The notes: generated by a model from the letters alone, not told the origin. Positions 45,414 through 54,484 are shown, numbered from the stretch's first letter. The stretch: DNA of 64,000 nt from Bog-756 sp963835465 (GCA_963835465.1 CAWIFR010000002.1:558001-622000); one strand, 5' to 3'. A program made the numbers and translations.

Positions 45414-46202
45414 TCAGTGCAGGTCGAGTCGCTCGAACGCGATGACCGCCACCGCTCCGAGCACGATGGCGCAGCCGACAAGGACCGCGATCTCGGTCGG
45501 GCTGATGCCAGTCGTCAGCTGGCTGTTTCCGACCGACCAGTAGAAGAGTGAGGCGAATCTCATGGGTCGGATCCAACGGACGACCGGCGCAAGGGAACTC
45601 ACGAGGTACGAGATGGCACCGAGCGCACTTGCGGCGCCGAGAGCGATTCCGCGACGCCCCGTTGCGGCTCCGACCACCAGTGCAACAAGTCCGAGGTCGA
45701 TGCCAAGCAACAGCACGCCGATGGATGCACCGAGAATGCCGGCGACGCCGACGGAGATGTCGAACGCGTAGCCGATGGCGATAAATGCGGTGGAGACGGA
45801 CACGATGACGATGGCCTGCACTGCCATCGCCAGGGATTTCTCCACCGTGACTCGTCGACGGCGGATCGGGAGTGTCGTGACCATGGCCAGTGTGCCGTCT
45901 TCGTCTTGGCCGGCCAGCGAGGAAGCGCCATAACCGATCGTGGCCAGCAGTACCAACAGAGGAAAGAAATTGGCGTATAGATTGACCTCGAGCCACCCGG
46001 CCGGTGACGTGATCGATCCGGTGGCCCCGAACAGGGCGGCCATCGTCGGCGAGTTCTTCGTGAGGTTGTCGAGGCCCGTGGAGTGTTCGAATGTGGGATA
46101 CAGGACCACGATGATCAGTGCATACAGGGACATGCCGAGGGCGTAGACGATGAGAAGTCGGCGCCTCATCCCGAGGTCGAGGCGGAACACCTCAAGGCGC
46201 AT
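45414..46202 (-). CDS. ABC-2-type transporter permease
   Basis: About 262 residues from ATG 46202, overlapping the ATPase gene by 11 nt. Six helices are visible (LLIVYALGMSLYALIIVVLY, FFPLLVLLATIGYGASSLAG, AIVIVSVSTAFIAIGYAFDI, GVLLLGIDLGLVALVVGAAT, ALGAISYLVSSLAPVVR, IAVLVGCAIVLGAVAVIAFE). DEDGTLAMVTTLPIRRRRV after helix 2 is the usual cytosolic coupling segment of ABC-2 exporters. It forms an exporter with the preceding gene product; the substrate is unknown. Confidence 0.84.
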   Translation of the reverse strand: MRLEVFRLDLGMRRRLLIVYALGMSLYALIIVVLYPTFEHSTGLDNLTKNSPTMAALFGATGSITSPAGWLEVNLYANFFPLLVLLATIGYGASSLAGQDEDGTLAMVTTLPIRRRRVTVEKSLAMAVQAIVIVSVSTAFIAIGYAFDISVGVAGILGASIGVLLLGIDLGLVALVVGAATGRRGIALGAASALGAISYLVSSLAPVVRWIRPMRFASLFYWSVGNSQLTTGISPTEIAVLVGCAIVLGAVAVIAFERLDLH

Positions 46203-47124
46203 GATCGTCGCTTCCCGCGTCCCGGTAGAACTCCAAGAACAGCTGGTCAAGGCTCGCTTCATGGGTGGCGAGATCGATCGGATGCAAGGGCGCGGCCGCC
46301 TCCACGATGGGGCCGATCGGACCAGTGACCTCGAGGGTGACGAGTGAGCCCGTGGTGGTCACGTTGTGGACACCATCGATGTTGAACACGCTCGGATCCA
46401 CCGGGTCGTGGAACCACACCTCGACTGTCTTGGGTGCCTTCGCTCGCAAGTTCTCCATGGTGTCTTCACGGACGAGGCGTCCGTCCTTGATCAGGCCGAC
46501 ACGATCTGCCACTCGCTGTACTTCGTCGAGCTCGTGGGACGAGAGAAAGACCGTCCGGCCGGAGACCGCCGTCTCCCGGAGCAACTCTTCGAACTTGTCT
46601 TTCATGAGGGGGTCGAGGCCTGAGGTCGGCTCGTCGAGGACGAGAAGCTCGGGCTGGTGCATGAAGGCCAGCAGGATTCCGACTTTCTGGCGGTTCCCTT
46701 TGGAGAGGTCCTCGATGCGGCGGTTGAGATCCAGGTCGAACCGGTCAGCAAGATCGTGGGCGAGACCGGTGTCGGGCAGGTTGCGAGCCCTAGCCACCCA
46801 GACCAGCTGGTCGCGCACTCTCATGCGTCCGATCAGGGACAGTTCGCCCGGCAGGTAGCCGACGAGGCGATGCACAGCCAGACAGTCGCGGTGGGCGTCG
46901 AATCCGAGTAGTCGGGCACTTCCTGCCGTCGGGTGCTGGAGGTCGAGGAGAAGTCGAATGGTCGTGGTCTTGCCGGCGCCATTCGGGCCGAGGAACCCGA
47001 AGATCTCTCCTCTCGCTACCCGCAAGTCGAGATCCCGGACCGCATGGGTCCCCCCGAATGTCTTGGTGAGCCCCGTGGTCTCGATCGCCGGACCCGGCTG
47101 CGTCGCTGGTGGTGCGTCGGGCAT
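46192..47124 (-). CDS. ABC transporter ATP-binding protein
   Basis: 310 residues. Walker A is FGFLGPNGAGKTTTIRLLLD, the Q-loop region VGYLPGELSLIGRMRV, the ABC signature DLSKGNRQKVGILLA (a variant of LSGGQ), Walker B ELLVLDEPTSGLDPL and the H-loop TVFLSSHELDEVQRV. A C-terminal ~80-residue domain follows (VEVWFHDPVDPSVFNIDGVH), as in DrrA/NatA-like drug or lipid exporters. It heads a two-gene operon with the permease. The 287 bp upstream (47125-47411) hold no gene that I can support. Confidence 0.88.
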   Translation of the reverse strand: MPDAPPATQPGPAIETTGLTKTFGGTHAVRDLDLRVARGEIFGFLGPNGAGKTTTIRLLLDLQHPTAGSARLLGFDAHRDCLAVHRLVGYLPGELSLIGRMRVRDQLVWVARARNLPDTGLAHDLADRFDLDLNRRIEDLSKGNRQKVGILLAFMHQPELLVLDEPTSGLDPLMKDKFEELLRETAVSGRTVFLSSHELDEVQRVADRVGLIKDGRLVREDTMENLRAKAPKTVEVWFHDPVDPSVFNIDGVHNVTTTGSLVTLEVTGPIGPIVEAAAPLHPIDLATHEASLDQLFLEFYRDAGSDDHAP

Positions 47125-47411
47125 CCAGCTGTCGATTGTAGTCGTCCTCAGGCATCGCTTTAGGGGGGAAGGCAGCCACGACTACCTGTTGGGATGAAGG
47201 TTTCAGAGGTTCAACCCTCCGGTGTCGGCGCCTTCCGTTCACGTGCATGTCAGGCGCCCCCTCGTCTCCCTGAAGACCCGATCATCGCGGAGCGGGTCTG
47301 AGCTTGGCGAGCACCGTGGTCATCGGCATCGAGGGGATGGTGGGAGTCGACTACGCCTGAGGACGAGCCACGCTCAGGTCGGTGGGTGGCGCATCGACTG
47401 TACCCGGTGTG

Positions 47412-47810
47412 TCAGCGCCGAGCCAGGCGGCGTCGGCTTTCTGTGTCGATCGGCGTGTAGTTCATCTCGAAGTGGTGATAGAGCGTCGATTCGTCCGCTT
47501 GGGAGAGTTCCTCACCGTGCATCTCGATGTCGGGTGCTGTCCGGACCGCCTCCTTGGTCACCTGCACCTGAAGATCATCGGGACCGATCTGAACGCCGGC
47601 AAGAGGCACAAAGGTCAGGTGCCGCCCGATGAAGCCCTCCTTGACCGTGGCGAACTGGGGCTCATCCGTTTCGACGTCGACGTACACGTCCTGCAGCTTG
47701 CCGATCTTTTCGCCATCGCGATCGATCAGCGTCCTTCCGTGCCATTCCGAGACGTTCCATCTGGCACGCTCGGGTTCCTCGGGCTGACCCTGGTCATAAA
47801 TCTCGGTCAT
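47412..47810 (-). CDS. PRC-barrel domain stress protein
   Basis: 132 residues from ATG 47810, with GGAGG 4 nt upstream. The PRC-barrel core reads HGRTLIDRDGEKIGKLQDVY and VDVETDEPQFATVKEGFIGR; the C-terminal part has DIEMHGEELSQADESTLYHH. PRC-barrel proteins of this length are common in actinobacterial stress regulons, often encoded beside CsbD, as here (150 bp away). Probably cytoplasmic, RNA- or membrane-associated; exact role unknown. Confidence 0.82.
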   Translation of the reverse strand: MTEIYDQGQPEEPERARWNVSEWHGRTLIDRDGEKIGKLQDVYVDVETDEPQFATVKEGFIGRHLTFVPLAGVQIGPDDLQVQVTKEAVRTAPDIEMHGEELSQADESTLYHHFEMNYTPIDTESRRRLARR

Positions 47811-47963
47811 CTCAACCTCCCTCTCCGAACGCCCAGATCGCCGGTGGACAGTCTCCCGGCAAACCGAAGAAAGGTGCCGATCGACTTCTTCCCGTCCGCC
47901 TGAGGAACAGGCCTGCTCGGCCAATGAAGACGATTCCCCGGACCTCGGCTCGGCGAAGCCCGC

Positions 47964-48156
47964 CTACTGCTTGTGGAAGACATCCTTCACCTTGTCGATG
48001 TCCTCGTCGACCTTCTTCTCGACTCTGCCGACCTCCTTCCTTGACTTCACCAGCTTGGCGGTCCGCCGTGCCCTGGGTCTTCAAGTCCTTGTTGCCGGTC
48101 AGGTCGCCGACGGCTTCTTTCGCCTGACCCTCTATCTGATCTGCCTTACCAGCCAT
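47964..48156 (-). CDS. CsbD-family stress protein (one frameshift)
   Basis: ATG 48156 opens MAGKADQIEGQAKEAVGDLT followed by GNKDLKTQGTADR, the classic CsbD signature. A frameshift near 48060 follows; corrected reading gives KSRKEVGRVEKKVDEDIDKV and a TAG at 47964-47966. About 63 residues, highly charged, likely unstructured in solution. CsbD is a general-stress protein of unknown biochemical role. Confidence 0.78.
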
Positions 48157-48372
48157 TTCGATTGCCCTTCTTCACCTTCGTGACGCACAGGGGACCCATG
48201 CGCGTCTTGCCACACGTCCACCTTGGCCCTTGTGTCCGTTCGCAACTAGAGGCGAACGCCCCCGCTCCACCGAATCACGTAGTGGGACCAGTTCGGACGG
48301 CGAACACTTGGGCAAGCTCCGGGATCTGACGCAGAGCCCGGCAACGCTTGATCGGTCGCGCCGGCTCATCCC

Positions 48373-49425
48373 TTAGTGGATGAGGACCTTGAGCGCGTCA
48401 TGCTCTGCTGCATGCCCGAAGACGTCATAGGCCTCAAGCATCTGGTCGAACGAGAACTCGTGCGTGACGAACTTCTCGGCGGGAAGCTTGTGCTCTGCAA
48501 CGAGCTTCAGCAGCATCGAGAGGGTGTTCGTGTTGACCAAGCCCATGGAGATGTCGATGTTCTTGATCCAGAGCTCGTTGAGGGCAAGTTCGACCGACTT
48601 GCCGTGCACGCCGACGTTGGCCACATTGCCACCCGGGCGGACGATGACGGTCGCCATGGTGAACGTCTCGGGAACCCCGACGGCCTCGATGGCCACGTCG
48701 ACACCGAGGCCGTCCGTGAGCGCGAGGACCTGGTCCTTCCAGTCCGGTTCACCCGAGTTGACCGTGTCGGTGGCACCGAAGGCGGCAGCCCGGGCGAGCC
48801 GAGCGTTGTCTAGATCGATGGCGATGACCTTTGACGGCCCGTAGAGACGGGCCGTCATGACGGCGGAGAGGCCAACGGGCCCAGAACCGATCACCGCCAC
48901 GACGTCGCCAGGGGCCACCCGCCCGTACTGCACCCCGATCTCGAACCCGGTCGGCAGGATGTCCGACAGGAGGATGCCCTCGGCATCGCTCATGCCTTCA
49001 GGAACCTTGTACACGGAGTTCTCGGCGAACGGGACACGGGCGTACTCGGCCTGCGTCCCGTCGATCATGTAGCCGAAGATCCACCCGATCCCTGCCATGC
49101 CCTCAGGGTCGAGACAGTGGCTGTAGAGGCCCTTGCGGCAGTTCGAGCATTTCCCACACGAACTGACGCACGCGACGATCACCCGGTCTCCGACGGCCAG
49201 TTGGGTGACTCCCTCGCCCACCTCGGTGATCACACCTATCCCCTCGTGGCCCAAGATGCGGCCGACGTCCACCTCGGGAACATCGCCCTTGAGGATGTGA
49301 AGGTCGGTGCCGCAGATGGTCGTAGCGACCATCTGCACAATCACGTCGGTCGGCTGCTCGATCTTCGGATCGGGTACTTCCTCCCAGGCCTTCTTGCCGG
49401 GACCCTTGTAGACCAGTGCCTTCAT
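48373..49425 (-). CDS. Zinc-dependent alcohol dehydrogenase (MDR family)
   Basis: 350 residues, intact. The catalytic zinc ligands are Cys38 in TTICGTDLHILKGD and the His-Glu of GRILGHEGIGVI; the structural zinc is held by the four Cys of CVSSCGKCSNCRKGLYSHC. The Rossmann motif is VAVIGSGPVGLSAVMTARLY, and IDLDNARLARA places an Asp at the end of beta-2, which suggests NAD preference. The layout matches the bacterial threonine/sorbitol/alcohol dehydrogenase group. An AGGAGG-like site precedes ATG 49425. It stands alone with its own upstream region and probably responds to stress or fermentation conditions, like its CsbD and PRC-barrel neighbours. Confidence 0.9.
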   Translation of the reverse strand: MKALVYKGPGKKAWEEVPDPKIEQPTDVIVQMVATTICGTDLHILKGDVPEVDVGRILGHEGIGVITEVGEGVTQLAVGDRVIVACVSSCGKCSNCRKGLYSHCLDPEGMAGIGWIFGYMIDGTQAEYARVPFAENSVYKVPEGMSDAEGILLSDILPTGFEIGVQYGRVAPGDVVAVIGSGPVGLSAVMTARLYGPSKVIAIDLDNARLARAAAFGATDTVNSGEPDWKDQVLALTDGLGVDVAIEAVGVPETFTMATVIVRPGGNVANVGVHGKSVELALNELWIKNIDISMGLVNTNTLSMLLKLVAEHKLPAEKFVTHEFSFDQMLEAYDVFGHAAEHDALKVLIH

Positions 49426-49740
49426 GACGGACCTCCTGCAGTTGGTAGTCCGAGCGGCGCATTGCGACCCGTGAGACCGGTGTCCAACTGATCGCGGACG
49501 GGCGGATCTCCACGTCCGAGGCTACGGGCCAACGGATCCTCCGGCAAGGGCCGAATGTCCGATCGTCCGTGAAGCCCCTACGCGTCGCGGGGCTCCTAGT
49601 GCCCACTGTGGAGCTGACACCTGTCGCCGAACGCCGGGCTGGAGTCCCGCTGCGGCACCGGCCGGGACGTTCGCCTCTGGTGAGTTCCACCACGGTCGAA
49701 CATCCTGGCTCGACAAGCCAACAGAGGGAAGGAGGCCGAC

Positions 49741-49944
49741 ATGAGTAGGCAGTACGAGCTCGGAATCCTGGAGCGCTCGGCCAATCTGCTCTTCAGTGGT
49801 ATGACGCGCCTTGGAATGGGCGCTGACTACCGGCACATCCTCACTGTTCGTGGACGAACATCGGGCAAGTCGTACTCGACGCCGGTCGATGTGATGGAGG
49901 TCGCCGGTTCGCGAGTACATACGGAAGATTCCGGTAACGAGTGA
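49741..49944 (+). pseudogene. Truncated deazaflavin-dependent (Ddn-like) nitroreductase
   Basis: 67 residues: MSRQYELGILERSANLLFSG and then GADYRHILTVRGRTSGKSYS followed by TPVDVMEV. This is the N-terminal half of the F420/deazaflavin-dependent Ddn family (R-G-R-T-S-G-K-x-Y-S-T-P motif). The remaining ~70 residues are missing, and the frame ends shortly before repeat copy C begins at ~50095. It has a good ribosome site (GGAAGGAGG). Confidence 0.68.
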
Positions 49945-50094
49945 CTACTGGGATTGTCGTTCCGATTCCACGGACACAGAACTTGCAGCCCAGTTGCCAG
50001 CCCATCCGGTCTTTCGCCTGACTTCGCCGCCGTGAAGTGACGCGGAAGACAAGATCGATCGAGAGCCGGGATGAGTGGCCCAGATCAGTGAGCG

Positions 50095-50790
50095 GGTCGC
50101 GTTATCCTGAGGCATTCCCGGGGTGCTTGCAGCAGTCCGCACGTGAGTGACGTGAGCGGTCCGATCATCGAACTGGGGTCACCGGCCAACAGTCACGCAT
50201 GGCAGATCCAAGAAGTTCAGCGTCCAGGCCGTGGCCGAATGGCCACACCGGCCCGCTTGAGAGCTCGCTGGACGGTTGACGCGTCGACATTGAAGATCTT
50301 TCCGACGGTGACAAGGGAATTGCCGGCTTGGTACTGGTTGACGGCTCGTTCGATGTCCGTTGGAGTCAGCTTGGGTAAGTTCACCCTCCGGGCGACGCCG
50401 AGGCGTTCAAGATGGTAGCCACCGTACGGCGATGGACACCGAACTCCCGAGCGAGCTCGTCCAACGAACGGCCGTGCTGGTATGCGGCAGCTACGACTTC
50501 AAGCTCAGAATGGGTCAGTCGACGCTGGACGGCTTTGTCGGTCGTCGAGCAGTACCATCTGCGGTGGGGGAGTCGACGCCATCGACGTCGGCGCTGAGCG
50601 CTCTGGAGCCGGGGTTTGAATGCCGTCCCTTATTGGCCTGACCGGCGGCTCCCGGGCGGTTCGCGGACCGATGTGTGGCCTTCTGGGGCTTCCGGCCTGG
50701 GGCTGGTTCGCCAATTAACCCCTGTTCAGGTACTGTTTCCAGAGTCTCGGGAGGGTTTGAAAGCCGTCCCCAAAGGTCCACTCAAAAGGC
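50095..50790 (-). repeat. Repeat copy C
   Basis: Third copy of the repeat, closely matching 38901-39590 over its full length; the DUF6933 half is absent. It lies between a truncated nitroreductase-like gene and a truncated MFS gene, which suggests that its arrival or recombination at it deleted DNA on both sides. Confidence 0.73.
50217..50781 (-). pseudogene. Tandem helix-turn-helix protein, copy C (frameshifted)
   Basis: GTG 50781 opens VDLWGRLSNPPETLETVPEQ and runs to PTKPSSVD, where a frameshift (near 50525) ends the frame. The following HTH 1 (YQHGRSLDELAREFGVHRRT) is broken again near 50415, and HTH 2 (YQAGNSLVTVGKIFNVDAST) continues to a TGA at 50217. Residues remain highly similar to the intact copy. 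Confidence 0.62.
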
Positions 50791-50820
50791 CCAGTTCAGA
50801 AGCCTGAAGGTGGATCCCCG

Positions 50821-50861
50821 ATAAGGTCACGCCACAATAACTCGGGTCTCTGTGACCTTAT
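50821..50861. terminator. 10-bp perfect inverted repeat
   Basis: ATAAGGTCAC (50821-50830) pairs with GTGACCTTAT (50852-50861) across a 21-nt loop. It sits just right of repeat copy C and just past the end of the truncated MFS frame. It may be the end structure of the repeat element or a terminator of the minus-strand MFS remnant. Confidence 0.4.
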
Positions 50862-50864
50862 ATC

Positions 50865-51321
50865 TCACCTATGCTTCCCGCCCGAAGGAGCAAAGAGATC
50901 CCCCGTCATCGAGGCCACCCTGGGTCCTGCGATGGCTGCAGCCCCGCCGATGGCCAGTTGGGCGATCACAAGGGCGGCTAAGGATCCCGAAAAGGCGCTC
51001 TCGGCCACCGCCACGCTCCAGACGGCCAGCCCGACGAGGAGTAACCGGCGCCGGTTGAAGCGATCGGCCAAGATGCCGACAGGAATGGTGACCATCGCTC
51101 CGTCAATCGAGCTGGCTGTGACCAGCAGCCCCAGCCCAGTGTTGTCGGTGTGAAGTGATCGTTCCAGTTCCGTCGGCCGTCGCTCCGATGGCCCCACTGT
51201 TGGCCCCGTTCATGGCCAGGACCCCCGCTAAGACAAGGATGACCTGTTTCCGGTCGGGACCACCCAATCGTCTAGTGAGTCCTCGATCCAGTCGGTGGGC
51301 CAGCGATTCGACACCGCCCAC
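50865..51321 (-). pseudogene. Truncated MFS transporter
   Basis: GTG 51321 opens an N-terminus (MGGVESLAHRLDRGLTRRLG), then helix 1 (QVILVLAGVLAMNGANSGAI), a frameshift near 51150, helix 2 (LGLLVTASSIDGAMVTIPVG), the MFS signature loop ILADRFNRRRLLLVGLAV and helix 4 (LAALVIAQLAIGGAAAIAGP). The frame stops at GGKHR after about four of the usual 12 helices. It looks cut off by the event that placed repeat copy C next to it. Confidence 0.65.
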
Positions 51322-51432
51322 GCTCCGCCGGACTATCCCCTGGATCGCCGATGGATCGACTCCCGAGTCCGTCCGAACCGAATCGTCATCTCCGATGCGC
51401 GGCGGTACCGATCTTTCGACGTCACCGTATGA

Positions 51433-52863
51433 TTAAGCAGCGACGGGACCGACTCTCAGCGTTGACACGGCAGGATTCCCACAGCGGGTGCCCGGCTGGG
51501 CAATGTAGAGGGAAGCCGGCTGCCCCGGCGGATATACCTGTAGCCCCTGTGCCAGGACGGGTGCGCAGCTTGGGGAGGAGTTGGCGAACTCCTGCAAGAC
51601 GAACTGGGTGGTCGCCTGGGGCGGAACCAACACGGCTCCGGCCGGGCCGGGCAGGCGTGTCGACGACGCACCGATCTGGTGTCCGGCCCGCCTGACGACG
51701 AACGCGGCGGTCGGGTAGCCCTGCATGGAGCAGGGAAACCCACTGTGGTTCACCAGCAGTACGTGGAGATACTCGCTTCCTGCGGTTCCGGTCGAGGCAT
51801 TCACCACCGTGGCCAACTGCGATGCCAGGCAGGTCACGGCGAGACTGGGCGCGAGTGATACTTCTCCCTCGGCGACGGCGGAGCCATGGGCAAGCACCGA
51901 TCCCGTCTCGGTCACCAACCGGTAGCCGTGGCCGTCTGGGGTGGCGCCTCCGCCGACGGCAGGGGCCAGTAGCCGGCCGACCGACGAGCCGAAGAAGCGG
52001 GCGTCACCGAAGGTGAAGACCCCGCCGTCGGCGGCCACGAGCCAGTACCCGCCCCCGTCGGGCGTGGCCGCCATGCCCACCACCGGCTGATTGAGGGGAA
52101 GGGAGCCTGTCGAGCCGAAGAAGCGGGCGTCACCGAAGGTGAAGACCCCGCCGTCGGCGGCCACGAGCCAGTACCCGCCCCCGTCGGGCGTGGCCGCCAT
52201 GCCCACCACCGGCTGATTGAGGGGAAGGGAGCCTGCCGAGCCGGAGAAGCGGGCGTCACCGAAGGTGAAGACCCCGCCGTCGGCGGCCACGAGCCAGTAC
52301 CCGCCCCCGTCGGGCGTGGCCGCCATGCCCACCACCGGCTGATTGAGGGGAAGGGAGCCTGCCGAGCCGGAGAAGCGGGCGTCACCGAAGGTGAAGACCC
52401 CGCCGTCGGCGGCCACGAGCCAGTACCCGCCCCCGTCGGGCGTGGCCGCCATGCCCACCACCGGCTGATTGAGGGGAAGGGAGCCTGCCGAACCAAGACA
52501 GGAGGCACTGCCCAGGGCGCCGACCTGTCCGCTCTGGTCAACCTCCCAGTAGCCGTCGTTGCCTCTCGTCGCCATGCCGACCACAGGACTGTCGAAGCTG
52601 GTCGAGCAACCGTGTGGGGACAGCAGCATGGGTGCGGTCTGGGCTTCGGCACGTGACATCGGCAACATGAGGACGGCCAGACAGCCCACCAGGAGGGCGC
52701 CTACCGCCAGACTGATGGCCACGAAGCAGATGGAAACTGTTCGCCAGTCCGCTGTATCACCTGACGAGCCAGCACTGCTGTCCGGTCCACTCGTCAGGAA
52801 TGGCAACGCTGTCGAGGCGCGCATCCTCATCAAGCTCCGGTCCGCATTTCGATCTACATTCAT
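51433..52863 (-). CDS. Secreted GYWLVA-repeat protein with DUF4232 C-terminus
   Basis: About 476 residues from ATG 52863. A membrane segment (ICFVAISLAVGALLVGCLAV) acts as signal or anchor. Then come six repeats of the type VVGMAATPDGGGYWLVAADG plus GVFTFGDARFSGSAGSLPLN, four of them almost identical at DNA level, and a C-terminal DUF4232-like beta domain (LVNHSGFPCSMQGYPTAAFV, VLVPPQATTQFVLQEF) with paired Cys. It is probably displayed on the cell surface. The same repeat family, with a CHAP domain instead, is at 0.9-2.4 kb, so the repeat may be a general targeting or binding module. A palindrome resembling the sites at 52961, 59307 and 60683 lies just upstream of the ATG. Confidence 0.85.
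   Translation of the reverse strand: MNVDRNADRSLMRMRASTALPFLTSGPDSSAGSSGDTADWRTVSICFVAISLAVGALLVGCLAVLMLPMSRAEAQTAPMLLSPHGCSTSFDSPVVGMATRGNDGYWEVDQSGQVGALGSASCLGSAGSLPLNQPVVGMAATPDGGGYWLVAADGGVFTFGDARFSGSAGSLPLNQPVVGMAATPDGGGYWLVAADGGVFTFGDARFSGSAGSLPLNQPVVGMAATPDGGGYWLVAADGGVFTFGDARFFGSTGSLPLNQPVVGMAATPDGGGYWLVAADGGVFTFGDARFFGSSVGRLLAPAVGGGATPDGHGYRLVTETGSVLAHGSAVAEGEVSLAPSLAVTCLASQLATVVNASTGTAGSEYLHVLLVNHSGFPCSMQGYPTAAFVVRRAGHQIGASSTRLPGPAGAVLVPPQATTQFVLQEFANSSPSCAPVLAQGLQVYPPGQPASLYIAQPGTRCGNPAVSTLRVGPVAA
51991..52494. repeat. Four tandem 126-bp units inside the GYWLVA-repeat gene
   Basis: Units begin at 51991, 52117, 52243 and 52369 (spacing exactly 126 bp, 42 codons). They differ at only a handful of positions, for example GAAGAAGCGG against GGAGAAGCGG. 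The near-identity points to recent duplication or homogenisation and allows copy-number change without frameshift. Confidence 0.92.
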
Positions 52864-52873
52864 AGTGAAGCTA

Positions 52874-52888
52874 TTGCACACTGCACAA
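52874..52888. promoter_or_regulatory. TTGCAC-type palindrome, variant site
   Basis: TTGCACACTGCACAA lies 11 bp upstream of the ATG of the repeat-protein gene. It resembles the TGCATAGTGCAATAA sites at 52961 and 60683, and could be an operator for the same regulator. Confidence 0.4.
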
Positions 52889-52960
52889 AGGCTAAACGCG
52901 TGGTTCGGTTACACCTTGGCCCCTCGTCAGGCCATTCGCCCTCCGGTGTTTACCAATCAA

Positions 52961-52975
52961 TGCATAGTGCAATAA
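52961..52975. promoter_or_regulatory. TGCATAGTGCAATAA site between divergent repeat-protein and lipoprotein genes
   Basis: The 15-mer is identical to one at 60683-60697. It lies 98 bp upstream of the repeat protein and 106 bp upstream of the substrate-binding lipoprotein. The palindromic core TGCA-TAG-TGCA suggests a dimeric regulator; a MarR of this window is the obvious candidate. Confidence 0.48.
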
Positions 52976-53080
52976 TCCGTATATGTATGTAGATGAGCGG
53001 GGCAGAGTGGTCGGGCGCCCCCCGACCAACCACCGGTCCTTGGCCTCGGTATGCCACCGCCTGACAAGGGGGAATGCCCA

Positions 53081-54400
53081 ATGAAGCGTGGCCTAACCGT
53101 GTGGTTGATCGTTCTGATGGCACTTGGCGTGCTGTCAGGCTGTTCGTCACCGTCCGGCTCAGGAGCGGCCTCTTCGACGAACTCGGTCGGCGATTCCCAG
53201 TCGAATTCGGCCCCCGGGGTCTCGGCCACCCAGATCAACGTGGGCGCCATCTCCTCGTTGTCGGGCCCGCTGGCCGGCATCTTCGGGGGCCTGGCTCCGG
53301 GCATGATCGCCTACTTCAACACGCTCAACGCCAAGGGCGGCGTCAACGGGCGGAAGATCGTCCTGACCAACAACCTGGACGACGGCGGCTCACCCACCCA
53401 GTTCACCCAGGACGTCCACACGCTCATCGACCAGGATCACGTGTTCGCGGCGGCGGCGTCCTCGGCCTGGTTCACCCCGGGGTACTTCGTGTCCACCAAG
53501 ACCCCGACCTACGGGTACAACGTCTCGGCCAACTGGCAGACCGCACCCAACCTGTTCGCCGTCGGAGGATCCACCCAGATCTACTCGGCCGGCTTCCCGC
53601 AGATGGCGTACTTCATCAAGAAGGTGGGGGCCAAGTCGGTGGCCTTCATCAGCTACGGGCCGTCCATCGCCTCGTCCTACAACGCGTGCAACGGCTACGC
53701 CAAGGGGATGAAGGCCAACGGGGTCAATGTCAACTTCGTGGACGTGGGGGCCCAACTCGGTGGCAGCTACTCCTCCGACGCCCAGCGGCTGCAGCAGGCC
53801 GGGTCCCAGCTGGTCATCACCTGCATGCAGGGATCGGACAACGTCACCCTGGCCCGGGCCATCCAGCAGTACGGGGTCAAGATCAAGCAGCTGTGGCTGA
53901 ACGGCTACGACCAGACGCTGCTCGACAACAACAACAGCCTCATGCAGGGGGTGTATCTCAACAACACCGGGACGCTGCCCTTCGAGGCGGCCAACACGGC
54001 CAAGTACGGGAACACCTACTCGGGCATGCAGGCCTACATCACGGCCATGAAGAAGTACGAGCCCAAGTACATCTACAACGGGATCGCCCTCCAGGGCTGG
54101 CAGTCGGCCGCCCTCATCGCGGCCGGGATCAAGGCGGCGGGGAACAACCTCACCCAGGCCAGCGTGATCAGCGCCACCAACAAGCTCACCAACTTCACCG
54201 GGGCGGGCATCTCCGCCCCCGTGGACTGGACCAAGCTCCACACGGGCGTCACCTGGCCCAGCTGCAGCGCCTACATCCAGGTCCAGAAGTCGAAGTTCGT
54301 ACCGGTCTTCGGCAAGGGCAAGCAGATCTTCGTCTGCGTGGGCAAGAACGTGAAGAACCCCGTGCCGGTCACACCCCCGCCGGGCACGCCGGGCGCATGA
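53081..54400 (+). CDS. Branched-chain-amino-acid-type substrate-binding lipoprotein
   Basis: 439 residues from ATG 53081 with a GGGGGA site. The lipobox is MALGVLSGC (Cys21), so the mature protein is membrane-tethered. A Ser/Gly/Asn linker precedes a type-1 periplasmic-binding fold: INVGAISSLSGPLAGIFGGL, YFNTLNAKGGVNGRKIVLTN, and AQRLQQAGSQLVITCMQGSD. This is the LivJ/LivK-like class. No permease or ATPase is adjacent, so it is an orphan receptor or works with a distant transporter. The end is Pro-rich (PVPVTPPPGTPGA). Confidence 0.88.
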   Translation: MKRGLTVWLIVLMALGVLSGCSSPSGSGAASSTNSVGDSQSNSAPGVSATQINVGAISSLSGPLAGIFGGLAPGMIAYFNTLNAKGGVNGRKIVLTNNLDDGGSPTQFTQDVHTLIDQDHVFAAAASSAWFTPGYFVSTKTPTYGYNVSANWQTAPNLFAVGGSTQIYSAGFPQMAYFIKKVGAKSVAFISYGPSIASSYNACNGYAKGMKANGVNVNFVDVGAQLGGSYSSDAQRLQQAGSQLVITCMQGSDNVTLARAIQQYGVKIKQLWLNGYDQTLLDNNNSLMQGVYLNNTGTLPFEAANTAKYGNTYSGMQAYITAMKKYEPKYIYNGIALQGWQSAALIAAGIKAAGNNLTQASVISATNKLTNFTGAGISAPVDWTKLHTGVTWPSCSAYIQVQKSKFVPVFGKGKQIFVCVGKNVKNPVPVTPPPGTPGA

Positions 54401-54484
54401 TGGGGAGCTTGACGTGTGCGACCTTCGGCCTCGAGTCAGATCGAAACGAGACCCAGTCATCTAGCGAATCGGAGGGGTCTGCCT

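Noticed and set aside
51991..52494. Regular 126-bp repeats considered as a CRISPR array
   Set aside because: The unit is entirely coding, has no variable spacers and lies inside an intact gene.
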